A stretch of DNA of 64,000 nt from DASSKA01 sp963839365 (lineage in GTDB: Bacteria > Actinomycetota > Actinomycetes > Propionibacteriales > Nocardioidaceae). The DNA is taken from positions 1 to 64,000 of the forward strand of contig CAWIUT010000002.1 in NCBI GenBank assembly GCA_963839365.1, in the 5' to 3' direction. Numbering within the stretch: the first letter of the stretch is position 1; every line of letters begins with the position of its first letter. This document shows positions 17,633 to 25,581 of the stretch, piece after piece. The notes under the pieces were generated by a model. The model was not told the origin of the DNA. It was given only the letters and a program-made list of their open reading frames with translations, and did not search any database. The translations under genes and the position numbers were made by a program.

Positions 17633-18886
17633 CTAGTTCGGGCGGCTGACCTGCGCATTCACGGTCTCGGCGGCCCCTGGGTACACAGTCGGTACACACA
17701 ACGCCCCATCGATGGCGCGGCGGGTCCGCTCGTCGCTGGTGGGCATCAGATGCGTGTACGTGCGCAGGGTGAACCCTGGATCCGCGTGGCCGAGGTATTC
17801 GCTCACGGCCTTCACCGACTCGCCCGAGGAGAGCCCGTGGTCGAGCGCGTCCAGCGCCTGGTCCCAGGTCGGGAGGGGGACACCGGTGTCGGGGTCGAGG
17901 TAGGCCTCGGTCTGGGGATCCCAGACCGGCAGGTGGTGGTCGTCGTAGCGCACGGTGTCAGTGGCCGGCCACCAGACCTGGTGGTAGGTGGCGGCCACGA
18001 TCTGGCGCAGGTCGACGCGCGAGATGGTGCCCCGGATCAGCACGTGCAGATGCGGCGCGAGCCGGCGTTGGGGCTCGAGGGTGCCCATGTACTGCACGTC
18101 GTAGCCGACCACCCGGCGCATGTTCTGCCACAGCCGGTCGATCAGCTTGGGGTAGTGGATCGCGTCCCGCGCCGCGGTCTGGTAGTCGTAGGCGTCGATG
18201 TCGAACGGCACGCCGGTCTTGTCCACCCGGCCGTAGGAGCGGCAGGTCACGGTCAAGAAGATCGACGGTCGAAACACCTTGCCGTTCGGTGCGGTGAAAG
18301 TGCGCCCGATGGTGCGGGCCTCCACCTTGCGCAGCGGCAGGTCCGGCATGTCCTGGCGCCGCTTGGTCGAGCGCACCCGACGGGTCTTGTCCGACGGCGT
18401 GGGTTTGCCACGCACCCCAGAGCGGGCCAGGTCGTCCTCGACCCGCTCGATCGACGCCAGGATCGGTCCCTGGTCATACCCATCGGCACGGGCCTGCACC
18501 AGGGCGGCCTCCAGGTCCGCGCGCAGCGTCGCCAGCTCCACCTGCTGGTCGGTGGGCTCATCGGGTTCGAGGATGGGCTCGCGGTCCAGGTGCCAGCCCG
18601 TGCGGCACTGCGCGATCCGCAGCGACCGTGCACGAGCCGCGCATGGCGGGCACTTGGACTCCAGGGTCGCCCCGCACGGCACGTCGACAATCTGCGTCGC
18701 TCCGGTGGTCGGGTCGATCCGCCGTACCGGCACCGGGTGCACGCACACGCCGTAACAGACCGCGGCCGCCTCCACCACGTGCTTGGCAACCGGCAGCCGT
18801 GAGCGGGCCGCGCGACTGCCGGCCCGGCTCGAGTCTGAGGACTCCGCGACGGTCGCGGTGGCTTCCCGAGATGCCATGCACATCAC
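17633..18886 (-). pseudogene. RepSA-type replication initiator fused to integrase C-terminus
   Basis: An uninterrupted 417-aa frame that joins parts of two proteins. Residues 1-350 match the RepSA initiator of AICEs: a zinc-binding segment (Cys71, Cys79, Cys82, Cys94), the EGWHL-like TGWHLDREP, the strand FLTVTCRSYGRV and the HUH motif in PHLHVLIRGT at 279-288. From about residue 355 it is the end of a tyrosine integrase: ESVKAVSEYLGHADPGFTLR then TYTHLMP, with the box-C histidine (Gly-His) and the tyrosine nucleophile at 377. The Rep tyrosine motif (KYLTK type) and the integrase Arg and HxxR residues are missing, so neither activity should survive. An in-frame deletion across the repSA end, xis and the int start explains it. 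The start may be GTG 18886, ATG 18883 or ATG 18877. Confidence 0.8.
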
Positions 18887-19277
18887 GGTGACACACGCTC
18901 ACCCCCGCCCCCTTGGCACAAAATCCGGCCGCGCTATGTCCGAGAACGTCCGTAGTTGGCTGCTAGTTACCGTGGTTTGCCGCTGGTTACCGATGCCTCA
19001 CGCCCACGCCGCCGCTGACCGTTACCAAAACGTTATAAAGAGGCCGGGCTTGAGGGGGCAACCGAGTTCCCGCTCTTCCTGACATGCCGATGTGCGTGCG
19101 TTGGCACCAGCGCCTTCTCGTCCGCAATTGGTGACGTTCGGGGACGCACGGTCGACCTCAGCCCCTCCAAGGTGACGCAGGCGGCCGCACGGAGCGGGCC
19201 CGTGCGCCCAGTGGTGCGCTGTCGGTCAAGACTGCGGAGGTCGCGCGCCCATGCCTAGACGAGCCAAATCGCCTTGA
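18887..19277. other. Non-coding region upstream of the rep remnant, with GTTACC repeats
   Basis: These 391 bases precede the rep-int remnant. The hexamer GTTACC occurs three times in the same orientation at 18966-18971, 18986-18991 and 19021-19026, the first two in the similar contexts CTAGTTACCG and CTGGTTACCG. They are followed by an AT-richer stretch (AAAACGTTATAAAG) that is unusual in this DNA. This may be an operator or part of a replication origin for the lost element. The rest (19080-19277) shows nothing recognisable. Confidence 0.4.
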
Positions 19278-19733
19278 TCAGGAGCCGGTCCTCAGAAGCA
19301 GCCACGCTGTTGCTCCGATGCCACACACGCCGCCAGACATGAACAGGAGTGAGCGTACGAACGCCGGCGTCCACAAATGAATCTCGAACGGTCCGCCAGG
19401 CTGCTGAAACTCTGCGCTGTGCCAGATGACAAGGACAACACTGGCGAGTGCCATCAGCACGACGCCGATGAGATAAGTCGACGATCGACGATCGCCGTCG
19501 GCACGGCGTTTCAAAATCGCCAGGATCAACCAGGCCGGTGTAGTGATCAGCCAGAGGAGTCCGAAGACCTGCAAGAGAAGGATGAGCGGCAGACCTATGT
19601 GGAGGGTAGAGACCGTAGCGCTGGAATGCAGCAATGATCGCTGCCACGCGTATTGGGAGACTGCGACGTACATATGAACACCGCCCAGGGCGAGCAATCC
19701 CAGTCCCCAACAGACAGCGGTGGCGGCAACGGC

Positions 19734-21129
19734 AGGAGAGCCCCCTGGCGTGGTGGGGTTTGAGGGTCAACGGCGAGGCTGCGTGATGTAGGCGGCCATC
19801 GGCGGGATCTTCGGTGTGAAACGACCAAGAAACACACTGAAGGAGACCCAGCCGATGGCCTTGTCCCAGTCTGCCTTGTCCGAGCTGCTCGAAGCGTTCC
19901 GTGCCGGTGAAGGCGTGGATCTGATCCGTGAGTCGGTTCGGATGGTGATGCAGGAGCTGATCGAAGCCGAAGCCACCGAACACATCGGCGCTGGCCGCTA
20001 TGAGCGCACCGATGCTCGGGTGACCGAGCGCAACGGTTCTCGTCCACGGCTGGTGACCACCCAGGCCGGTGACGTGCAGCTGCGCATCCCGAAGCTGCGT
20101 AAGGGCTCGTTCTTCCCCGTCATCCTCGAGCCCCGCCGGCGGATCGACCAGGCCCTGTACGCGGTGGTGATGGAGGCCTACGTGCACGGGGTCTCGACCC
20201 GCAACGTCGACGATCTGGTCGAGGCGCTGGGCGCCGAGTCCGGAATCAGCAAGTCCGAGGTCTCGCGGATCTGCGCCGGGCTGGATGAGACCGTGGGCGC
20301 CTTCCGGACCCGCCCGCTCGATCACGTCGAGTTTCCCTACGTCTACCTGGACGCGACCTACCTGCACGTGCGCAACTCCACCTCCCAGGTGGTGTCGATG
20401 GCGGTGGTGGTGGCCACCGGCGTCAGCGCCACCGGGGAGCGGGAGATCCTCGGCCTCGACGTCGGCGACAGCGAGGCCGAGGTGTTCTGGAAGGGGTTCA
20501 TGACCTCGCTGAAACAGCGCGGCCTGCACGGTGTGCGGCTGGTGATCAGCGACCAGCACACCGGCCTGGTCGCTGCGCTGCGCCGCTGCTTCCAGGGCAC
20601 GGCCCACCAACGCTGCCGGGTGCACTTCGCTCGCAACCTGCTCGCCCACGTCCCCAAGGCCCAAGCCGACTATGTCGCGGCCGCGTTCCGCGCGATCTTC
20701 GCCCACACCACCCCGGCCGAGGTCGACGCCGCGTGGGAGAAGACCCGCGAGGAGTTCGCCGCCCGGTTCCCCAAGCTCGGCCCGCTGATGGACGAGGCCA
20801 AGGCCGAGGTGCTCGCCTTCACCGCTTTCCCCCGCGCGCACTGGCGCAAGATCTGGTCGACCAACCCCCTGGAGCGGGTCAACAAGGAGATCAAGCGCCG
20901 CAGCCGCGTCGTCGGGATCTTCCCCAACTCCGCAGCCGTGATCCGGCTGGTCGGCGCGATCCTGCTCGACATGCACGACGAGTGGATCGCCGGCGAACGC
21001 CGCTACCTATCCGAAGCCTCAATGGCCAAGCTCTACGAACTCAGCGATACTGAAGACCACGCCGCCCTCGACAGCGGCGAATAGGCACCGAGGAGCACCT
21101 CAAAGCCCACCACCCCGCGGGGCTCTGCC
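19734..21129 (+). mobile_element. IS256-family insertion sequence, copy 1
   Basis: This 1396-bp element is the same length as the copy at 24186-25581 and appears identical to it. The ends are imperfect inverted repeats of about 28 bp: AGGAGAGCCCCCTGGCGTGG on the left and GGCAGAGCCCCGCGGGGTGG on the right, read inward. It is flanked by the 8-bp target duplication GCAACGGC (19726-19733 and 21130-21137), as expected for IS256. It contains one transposase gene and splits a membrane-protein gene. The two identical copies indicate recent transposition. Confidence 0.93.
19855..21084 (+). CDS. IS256-family transposase (copy 1)
   Basis: A 409-aa DDE transposase (Transposase_mut family). The first catalytic Asp is in VYLDATYLHV. 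The second is in LVISDQHTGLVAAL, followed by the family-specific C-x2-H pattern in QRCRVHFARNLL. The Glu is in NPLERVNKEIKRRSRVVGIF. The N-terminal part contains EATEHIGAGRYERTDARVTE, conserved in the group. ATG 19855 was chosen over 19816 because AAGGAGA lies 8 nt upstream. The gene is full length and has no frameshift, so it should be functional in both copies. Confidence 0.93.
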   Translation: MALSQSALSELLEAFRAGEGVDLIRESVRMVMQELIEAEATEHIGAGRYERTDARVTERNGSRPRLVTTQAGDVQLRIPKLRKGSFFPVILEPRRRIDQALYAVVMEAYVHGVSTRNVDDLVEALGAESGISKSEVSRICAGLDETVGAFRTRPLDHVEFPYVYLDATYLHVRNSTSQVVSMAVVVATGVSATGEREILGLDVGDSEAEVFWKGFMTSLKQRGLHGVRLVISDQHTGLVAALRRCFQGTAHQRCRVHFARNLLAHVPKAQADYVAAAFRAIFAHTTPAEVDAAWEKTREEFAARFPKLGPLMDEAKAEVLAFTAFPRAHWRKIWSTNPLERVNKEIKRRSRVVGIFPNSAAVIRLVGAILLDMHDEWIAGERRYLSEASMAKLYELSDTEDHAALDSGE

Positions 21130-21202
21130 GCAACGGCCACGTCGAGCCAGCGGAGCCGGGTCTTCGAAACGTCTACAGCGGCCACCCGGACAGACTACGC
21201 AT

Positions 21203-21403
21203 TCAGCTCACCCACCCAGCTGGAAGATGCGCGGATCTGCCGCAGATAGCGTGCGCTGCGGCCAACCGTAGCCGCTGGTCGGGCGACCAGATCCGGGTGT
21301 CGACATCGACCGCTCGGCACCCGGGCAGCCGCGTCACGGCCGGTACGTCCGCAGACGGACCCGGAGAGTCCAGCATGCGACTCCAGGCAAACGTCAGAGT
21401 CAT
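21203..21403 (-). CDS. Small hypothetical protein, 66 aa, coupled to the upstream gene
   Basis: I do not recognise this protein. It was called because its ATG overlaps the stop of the upstream small membrane-protein gene as ATGA (21400-21403), and because its stop lies 17 nt before the rebuilt start of the IS-split membrane-protein gene. The three frames thus form a tight minus-strand set. The product has no membrane helix and no clear motif; it contains DVDTRIWSPDQRLRLAAAHA, which could be a helix. Another minus-strand frame (21195-21410) overlaps it but lacks this coupling. Confidence 0.45.
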   Translation of the reverse strand: MTLTFAWSRMLDSPGPSADVPAVTRLPGCRAVDVDTRIWSPDQRLRLAAAHAICGRSAHLPAGWVS

Positions 21404-21630
21404 TGCCCAACAGCTCCAGCTGAGACCAAGAAATACACGAGCACGGCTGCGATGATGCCCGCGGACCAGGCCCCGAGCACTATTCGACGTTTCACGTCCC
21501 GGTCGGGCAGGACCGGCATCCCCATGTCACGGCGCCATGCTTGGGCTGCGCGTGTGAACTGATTGCTCGTAAGCGTCGCCGTGATTGGAAGCAGCAGTAC
21601 GGCGAGAGAAATGGATACAGGTTCGGACAT
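21400..21630 (-). CDS. Small membrane protein, 76 aa
   Basis: A two-helix membrane protein of unknown function: SISLAVLLLPITATLTS near the N-terminus and IVLGAWSAGIIAAVLVYFLV near the C-terminus, with a basic, tryptophan-containing loop (AAQAWRRDMGMP) between them. ATG 21630 has a GGGGG ribosome site about 5 nt upstream; a GTG two codons earlier is possible. It is the first gene of a three-gene cargo set of the mobile element whose third gene is split by the IS256-family copy. Confidence 0.6.
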   Translation of the reverse strand: MSEPVSISLAVLLLPITATLTSNQFTRAAQAWRRDMGMPVLPDRDVKRRIVLGAWSAGIIAAVLVYFLVSAGAVGQ

Positions 21631-21918
21631 CGGCACCCCCAGGTCGGACCTTGGGCTAAAAAGTCAGACACGTCAAGGACTCGGTGCATCGCCTGACGAC
21701 AGTTCGGAGGCAGTCTTCGGGTAAGTCGCGCCATGCGACCCCGACGAAGGAGTGCGGGAACGCGAGCCCGGCTGCGATGCCCGTCGTCCACCTGTGTCGT
21801 CTCCCCCGAGCGCCAACGCATCTTTCACTCATCTGCCGCGGACAGGGAAAGGACTGGAGCCGCCTTGAGTCCAGGCCAGGAGCGCGCGTTCATCACGCAT
21901 GACGAGGATGTCTAGAGC
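21631..21918. other. Gene-poor flank of the IS481-family element
   Basis: About 290 bases between the small membrane-protein operon and the IS481-family element. The operon promoter should lie here. The open frames present have no recognisable character, and no repeat was found other than the CTAGAGC direct repeat at its right edge. Confidence 0.35.
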
Positions 21919-23078
21919 TTAGGGATCACGGGTTGGGGTGACACCCGGCCAGCCTCCGTGCAGGTGTGGGCCACGGGAGGCAGTCTCTGGATTGCTCAAG
22001 ATCTAGAGAACAGGAAGCCATCCCGTGACCCACGAGAACATTGTCTACGACCGTCGTGTCCGGTTGATCAACTACGCCGCGAAGATCGGCAACGTGGCCG
22101 AGGCGTGCCGGGTGTTCGGCGTCTCGCGCAAGACCTACTACGAGTGGCTGAAGAAGGCGCAGGCCTACGGGCTGTCGGCGCTGCTTCCGCGAGAACGGCG
22201 CCGGCCGCACCAGCCGAATGCGATGAGCAGCGAGGAGGTCTCGGTGATCTTGGCCGAGGCGGTCTCCCGGCCAACGCTGGGTCCCAGATCGCTGCTGCGC
22301 CACCTCGAGGCCCGCGGGGTGCACCGCTCCGCGTCCGGGGTGGCCAAGGTGTTGGGCCGGCACAACCTCGGTACGGCCCGGCAGCGGGTCGCCGCGCTTG
22401 CCTCGCTGACCGCGGCCGAGACCGGACAGGTCACCGAGCAGGCGCTGGAGGGCCCGTTCGGGTTCTGCCTGTACGCCTCCGCGCCCGGTCAGGTAGTCGC
22501 CTTGGACACCTTCTACGTCGGCCGACTCAAGGGCATCGGCGCGGTCTGGCAGCTGACCGCGGTCGACGTGGCCACCCGGCTCGCGGTGTGCCAGCTGGTC
22601 GTCGGAGACAAGACCGCCACCGTGGCGGCCGGCTTCCTCGACCACCTCAAGAAGGCGCTGCGCAAGCACGGCATCAAGCTGTCCGGGGTGCTGTCCGATA
22701 ACGGGCCGGAGTTCACCGGCAAGGCGTTCAAGACCCGCATCGGCGAGCTCGGGCTGGTCCATGACCGGATCCCGCCCCGCTCGCCGAACCACAACGCGGT
22801 CTGCGAACGCTTCCACGGCACCGTGCTGCGCGAGTTCTACCGGCCACACTTCCACCGCGGCCGAGTCGACGACATCGCCCTGCTGAACCGGTCGCTGCAG
22901 GCCTGGATCACCGACTACAACCACCACCGCCCCAACCACGGCGACTACATGACCGGACGCACCCCGCTGCAGGTCAAGAAACACCTCAAGAAGCGCATCC
23001 GGCAAACTGCTGGCTGACAACCACCAACGAGTCGTCCAGGGACGCCGACCTGTCACCCCCACCCGTGCTCCGGAAGGC
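21919..23078 (+). mobile_element. IS481-family insertion sequence
   Basis: This element of about 1.16 kb is bounded by inverted repeats matching at 19 of 21 positions: GGATCACGGGTTGGGGTGAC at 21923 on the left and GGAGCACGGGTGGGGGTGAC reading inward from 23071 on the right. The heptamer CTAGAGC is directly repeated at 21912-21918 and 23079-23085. IS481-family elements are known to insert at CTAG-containing targets and duplicate them, so this is probably the target duplication; exact outer ends are uncertain by a few bases. It contains one intact transposase gene. Confidence 0.82.
22025..23017 (+). CDS. IS481-family transposase
   Basis: A 330-aa transposase. The N-terminal helix-turn-helix is visible in NVAEACRVFGVSRKTYYEWL (about residues 22-41). 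The integrase (rve) core carries the DDE triad: Asp in VVALDTFYVG, Asp in VLSDNGPEFTG and Glu in NAVCERFHGTVLREF. The C-terminal ITDYNHHRPNHGDYMTGRTP is typical of IS481. Length and motifs indicate a functional enzyme. The GTG start at 22025 has AGGA about 10 nt upstream. Confidence 0.92.
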   Translation: MTHENIVYDRRVRLINYAAKIGNVAEACRVFGVSRKTYYEWLKKAQAYGLSALLPRERRRPHQPNAMSSEEVSVILAEAVSRPTLGPRSLLRHLEARGVHRSASGVAKVLGRHNLGTARQRVAALASLTAAETGQVTEQALEGPFGFCLYASAPGQVVALDTFYVGRLKGIGAVWQLTAVDVATRLAVCQLVVGDKTATVAAGFLDHLKKALRKHGIKLSGVLSDNGPEFTGKAFKTRIGELGLVHDRIPPRSPNHNAVCERFHGTVLREFYRPHFHRGRVDDIALLNRSLQAWITDYNHHRPNHGDYMTGRTPLQVKKHLKKRIRQTAG

Positions 23079-23241
23079 CTAGAGCGTAGTGATATAGGGC
23101 TGGGGTACCGCTGCCTCCCAGACTGACCCGTTCATGAAACGTAAGAGCGCCTCCGGGCTTGACCTTAGTCTTATGACGGCACGGGTTCGGTCGCGTCGCA
23201 CTTCCTGGGCCTAGAGAATCAAAGCGATATCGGGGGCTTCA

Positions 23242-23715
23242 GTGGCCGTAGAGGCAAGTCGGGTCAGGGTGCGAGGGGCGGCCTGGGTCACGAGTTTGTT
23301 CGCTCTCATGGCTTTCGTCATCGCAGCCCTTTCAGGTTTCCGGGCTGGGGAAGTCGCTGCGACTGTGGCGCTGACGCTTTGCGCAGGGAATCTGTGGCTC
23401 TGGAACTGGTTAGCCAAGTCGCACGCAGCCGCGCCCCCATCACCGCAGGAGGACCTGGAAACGGGCGCGCCAGCGCATTGGACTGCGCGGTTCACCACTT
23501 GGTCGTCCGATCCAGCACGTAGCAGGCAGCGCGTCCAAATGGGGGTGCTGCTCCTTGTCATCGCTGTGGTGCTGCCGGTTGTCACGGGACTAGCCACTCA
23601 CAATTTTCTTGACGCCATTCTTGCGGGCATCTCCTACGCCGTACTGCTCATAGTCGCCGGGATCGTGATGGTCCCGTTGATCCAGTACGGAAGACGACGC
23701 GGCTCGGGTAAGTGA
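23242..23715 (+). CDS. Membrane protein of unknown function, 157 aa
   Basis: An integral membrane protein with four predicted helices in two pairs: WVTSLFALMAFVIAALSGF and VAATVALTLCAGNLWLWNWL near the N-terminus, then GVLLLVIAVVLPVVTGL and AILAGISYAVLLIVAGIVMV near the C-terminus. A hydrophilic loop of about 40 aa lies between the pairs. No family is recognised. The GTG at 23242 lacks a clear ribosome site. Base composition here is less GC-rich than the core genome, in line with its place in the mobile element between two insertion sequences. Confidence 0.6.
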   Translation: MAVEASRVRVRGAAWVTSLFALMAFVIAALSGFRAGEVAATVALTLCAGNLWLWNWLAKSHAAAPPSPQEDLETGAPAHWTARFTTWSSDPARSRQRVQMGVLLLVIAVVLPVVTGLATHNFLDAILAGISYAVLLIVAGIVMVPLIQYGRRRGSGK

Positions 23716-23843
23716 CGACGGGTAGAACGGACGTGGCGGTGAGTGCGCGCGCGCATGGGCTCGCGCAGATCGGTCCCGCTTCCCCGAGGGGATTCGGGTC
23801 AGCCGCACCGCCTGCCAACGTCCTGTCATGCCGCGATGGGGGC

Positions 23844-24041
23844 TCAACTGCGATGCGCGGTGCGGTAAGGGCGCTCGTCACGCAGATACCAGACGGCCCA
23901 GGTGACGGGGAAGAAGATGCCCGCCGCGACTGTGACGGCAATGCCACGCCCTCTGCGCCGCTCTCCACTCGCTGTGAGACCCACGCACCCCAGCAACACG
24001 CCAGCCACGACCAGTACGGCTACGGCGATTCCGGGCGTCAT
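23844..24041 (-). CDS. Small two-helix membrane protein, 65 aa
   Basis: A short protein with helices GIAVAVLVVAGVLLGCVGL and GIAVTVAAGIFFPVTWAVWY separated by a basic loop (ASGERRRGRG), ending in a charged tail (LRDERPYRTAHRS). This hairpin with a positive loop is typical of small actinobacterial membrane proteins of unknown function. It lies on the opposite strand to its neighbours, just before IS256-family copy 2. Confidence 0.5.
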   Translation of the reverse strand: MTPGIAVAVLVVAGVLLGCVGLTASGERRRGRGIAVTVAAGIFFPVTWAVWYLRDERPYRTAHRS

Positions 24042-24185
24042 ACGCCGAGTCTCTACTCAGTGACTACCCGGCACCAGAGCTTTTACGGATTTGCCGCAGA
24101 CAGGGAAACTGCCGCTGTCCGCGCGGCTGGGAGCTGCGGGTGCCCTGGCGTGGCAGGCTACGCGCATGGTCGCCGCACCCAAGGA

Positions 24186-25581
24186 AGGAGAGCCCCCTGG
24201 CGTGGTGGGGTTTGAGGGTCAACGGCGAGGCTGCGTGATGTAGGCGGCCATCGGCGGGATCTTCGGTGTGAAACGACCAAGAAACACACTGAAGGAGACC
24301 CAGCCGATGGCCTTGTCCCAGTCTGCCTTGTCCGAGCTGCTCGAAGCGTTCCGTGCCGGTGAAGGCGTGGATCTGATCCGTGAGTCGGTTCGGATGGTGA
24401 TGCAGGAGCTGATCGAAGCCGAAGCCACCGAACACATCGGCGCTGGCCGCTATGAGCGCACCGATGCTCGGGTGACCGAGCGCAACGGTTCTCGTCCACG
24501 GCTGGTGACCACCCAGGCCGGTGACGTGCAGCTGCGCATCCCGAAGCTGCGTAAGGGCTCGTTCTTCCCCGTCATCCTCGAGCCCCGCCGGCGGATCGAC
24601 CAGGCCCTGTACGCGGTGGTGATGGAGGCCTACGTGCACGGGGTCTCGACCCGCAACGTCGACGATCTGGTCGAGGCGCTGGGCGCCGAGTCCGGAATCA
24701 GCAAGTCCGAGGTCTCGCGGATCTGCGCCGGGCTGGATGAGACCGTGGGCGCCTTCCGGACCCGCCCGCTCGATCACGTCGAGTTTCCCTACGTCTACCT
24801 GGACGCGACCTACCTGCACGTGCGCAACTCCACCTCCCAGGTGGTGTCGATGGCGGTGGTGGTGGCCACCGGCGTCAGCGCCACCGGGGAGCGGGAGATC
24901 CTCGGCCTCGACGTCGGCGACAGCGAGGCCGAGGTGTTCTGGAAGGGGTTCATGACCTCGCTGAAACAGCGCGGCCTGCACGGTGTGCGGCTGGTGATCA
25001 GCGACCAGCACACCGGCCTGGTCGCTGCGCTGCGCCGCTGCTTCCAGGGCACGGCCCACCAACGCTGCCGGGTGCACTTCGCTCGCAACCTGCTCGCCCA
25101 CGTCCCCAAGGCCCAAGCCGACTATGTCGCGGCCGCGTTCCGCGCGATCTTCGCCCACACCACCCCGGCCGAGGTCGACGCCGCGTGGGAGAAGACCCGC
25201 GAGGAGTTCGCCGCCCGGTTCCCCAAGCTCGGCCCGCTGATGGACGAGGCCAAGGCCGAGGTGCTCGCCTTCACCGCTTTCCCCCGCGCGCACTGGCGCA
25301 AGATCTGGTCGACCAACCCCCTGGAGCGGGTCAACAAGGAGATCAAGCGCCGCAGCCGCGTCGTCGGGATCTTCCCCAACTCCGCAGCCGTGATCCGGCT
25401 GGTCGGCGCGATCCTGCTCGACATGCACGACGAGTGGATCGCCGGCGAACGCCGCTACCTATCCGAAGCCTCAATGGCCAAGCTCTACGAACTCAGCGAT
25501 ACTGAAGACCACGCCGCCCTCGACAGCGGCGAATAGGCACCGAGGAGCACCTCAAAGCCCACCACCCCGCGGGGCTCTGCC
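24186..25581 (+). mobile_element. IS256-family insertion sequence, copy 2
   Basis: A 1396-bp copy in the same orientation as that at 19734-21129 and apparently identical to it. The 8-bp target duplication CCCAAGGA is present at 24178-24185 and 25582-25589. It splits a DinB-like gene after its seventh codon. Two same-orientation copies 4.5 kb apart provide homology for deletion of the segment between them, which includes the IS481-family element. Confidence 0.93.
24307..25536 (+). CDS. IS256-family transposase (copy 2)
   Basis: This 409-aa protein has the same sequence as the transposase at 19855-21084, with the same DDE residues and the same AAGGAGA ribosome site upstream of ATG 24307. No mutation separates the two genes as far as I can read, so they diverged very recently or have been homogenised. 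Confidence 0.93.
   Translation: MALSQSALSELLEAFRAGEGVDLIRESVRMVMQELIEAEATEHIGAGRYERTDARVTERNGSRPRLVTTQAGDVQLRIPKLRKGSFFPVILEPRRRIDQALYAVVMEAYVHGVSTRNVDDLVEALGAESGISKSEVSRICAGLDETVGAFRTRPLDHVEFPYVYLDATYLHVRNSTSQVVSMAVVVATGVSATGEREILGLDVGDSEAEVFWKGFMTSLKQRGLHGVRLVISDQHTGLVAALRRCFQGTAHQRCRVHFARNLLAHVPKAQADYVAAAFRAIFAHTTPAEVDAAWEKTREEFAARFPKLGPLMDEAKAEVLAFTAFPRAHWRKIWSTNPLERVNKEIKRRSRVVGIFPNSAAVIRLVGAILLDMHDEWIAGERRYLSEASMAKLYELSDTEDHAALDSGE

Larger units (their letters stand above)
19278..21185 (-). pseudogene. Four-helix membrane protein gene split by an IS256-family insertion
   Basis: The 3' part (19278-19733) encodes an integral membrane protein with helices in LGLLALGGVHMYVAV, LHIGLPLILLLQVFGLLWLI, STYLIGVVLMALASVVLVIW and LLFMSGGVCGIGATAWLLL. 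The frame runs straight into the insertion sequence. Removing the IS (19734-21129) and one copy of its 8-bp duplication restores the frame: upstream codons 21138-21185 read MAAVDVSKTRLRWLDV from a GTG at 21185 and join directly to AVAATAVCWGLG. The rebuilt protein is about 167 aa, of unknown function. It would be the third gene of a minus-strand set with the two small genes at 21203 and 21400. A short product from TTG 19697 could still be made but would lack the first helix start. Confidence 0.75.

Noticed and set aside
21195..21410. Alternative 71-aa minus-strand frame
   Set aside because: It overlaps the 66-aa frame that is ATGA-coupled to the upstream gene; only one can be real and the coupled one is preferred.
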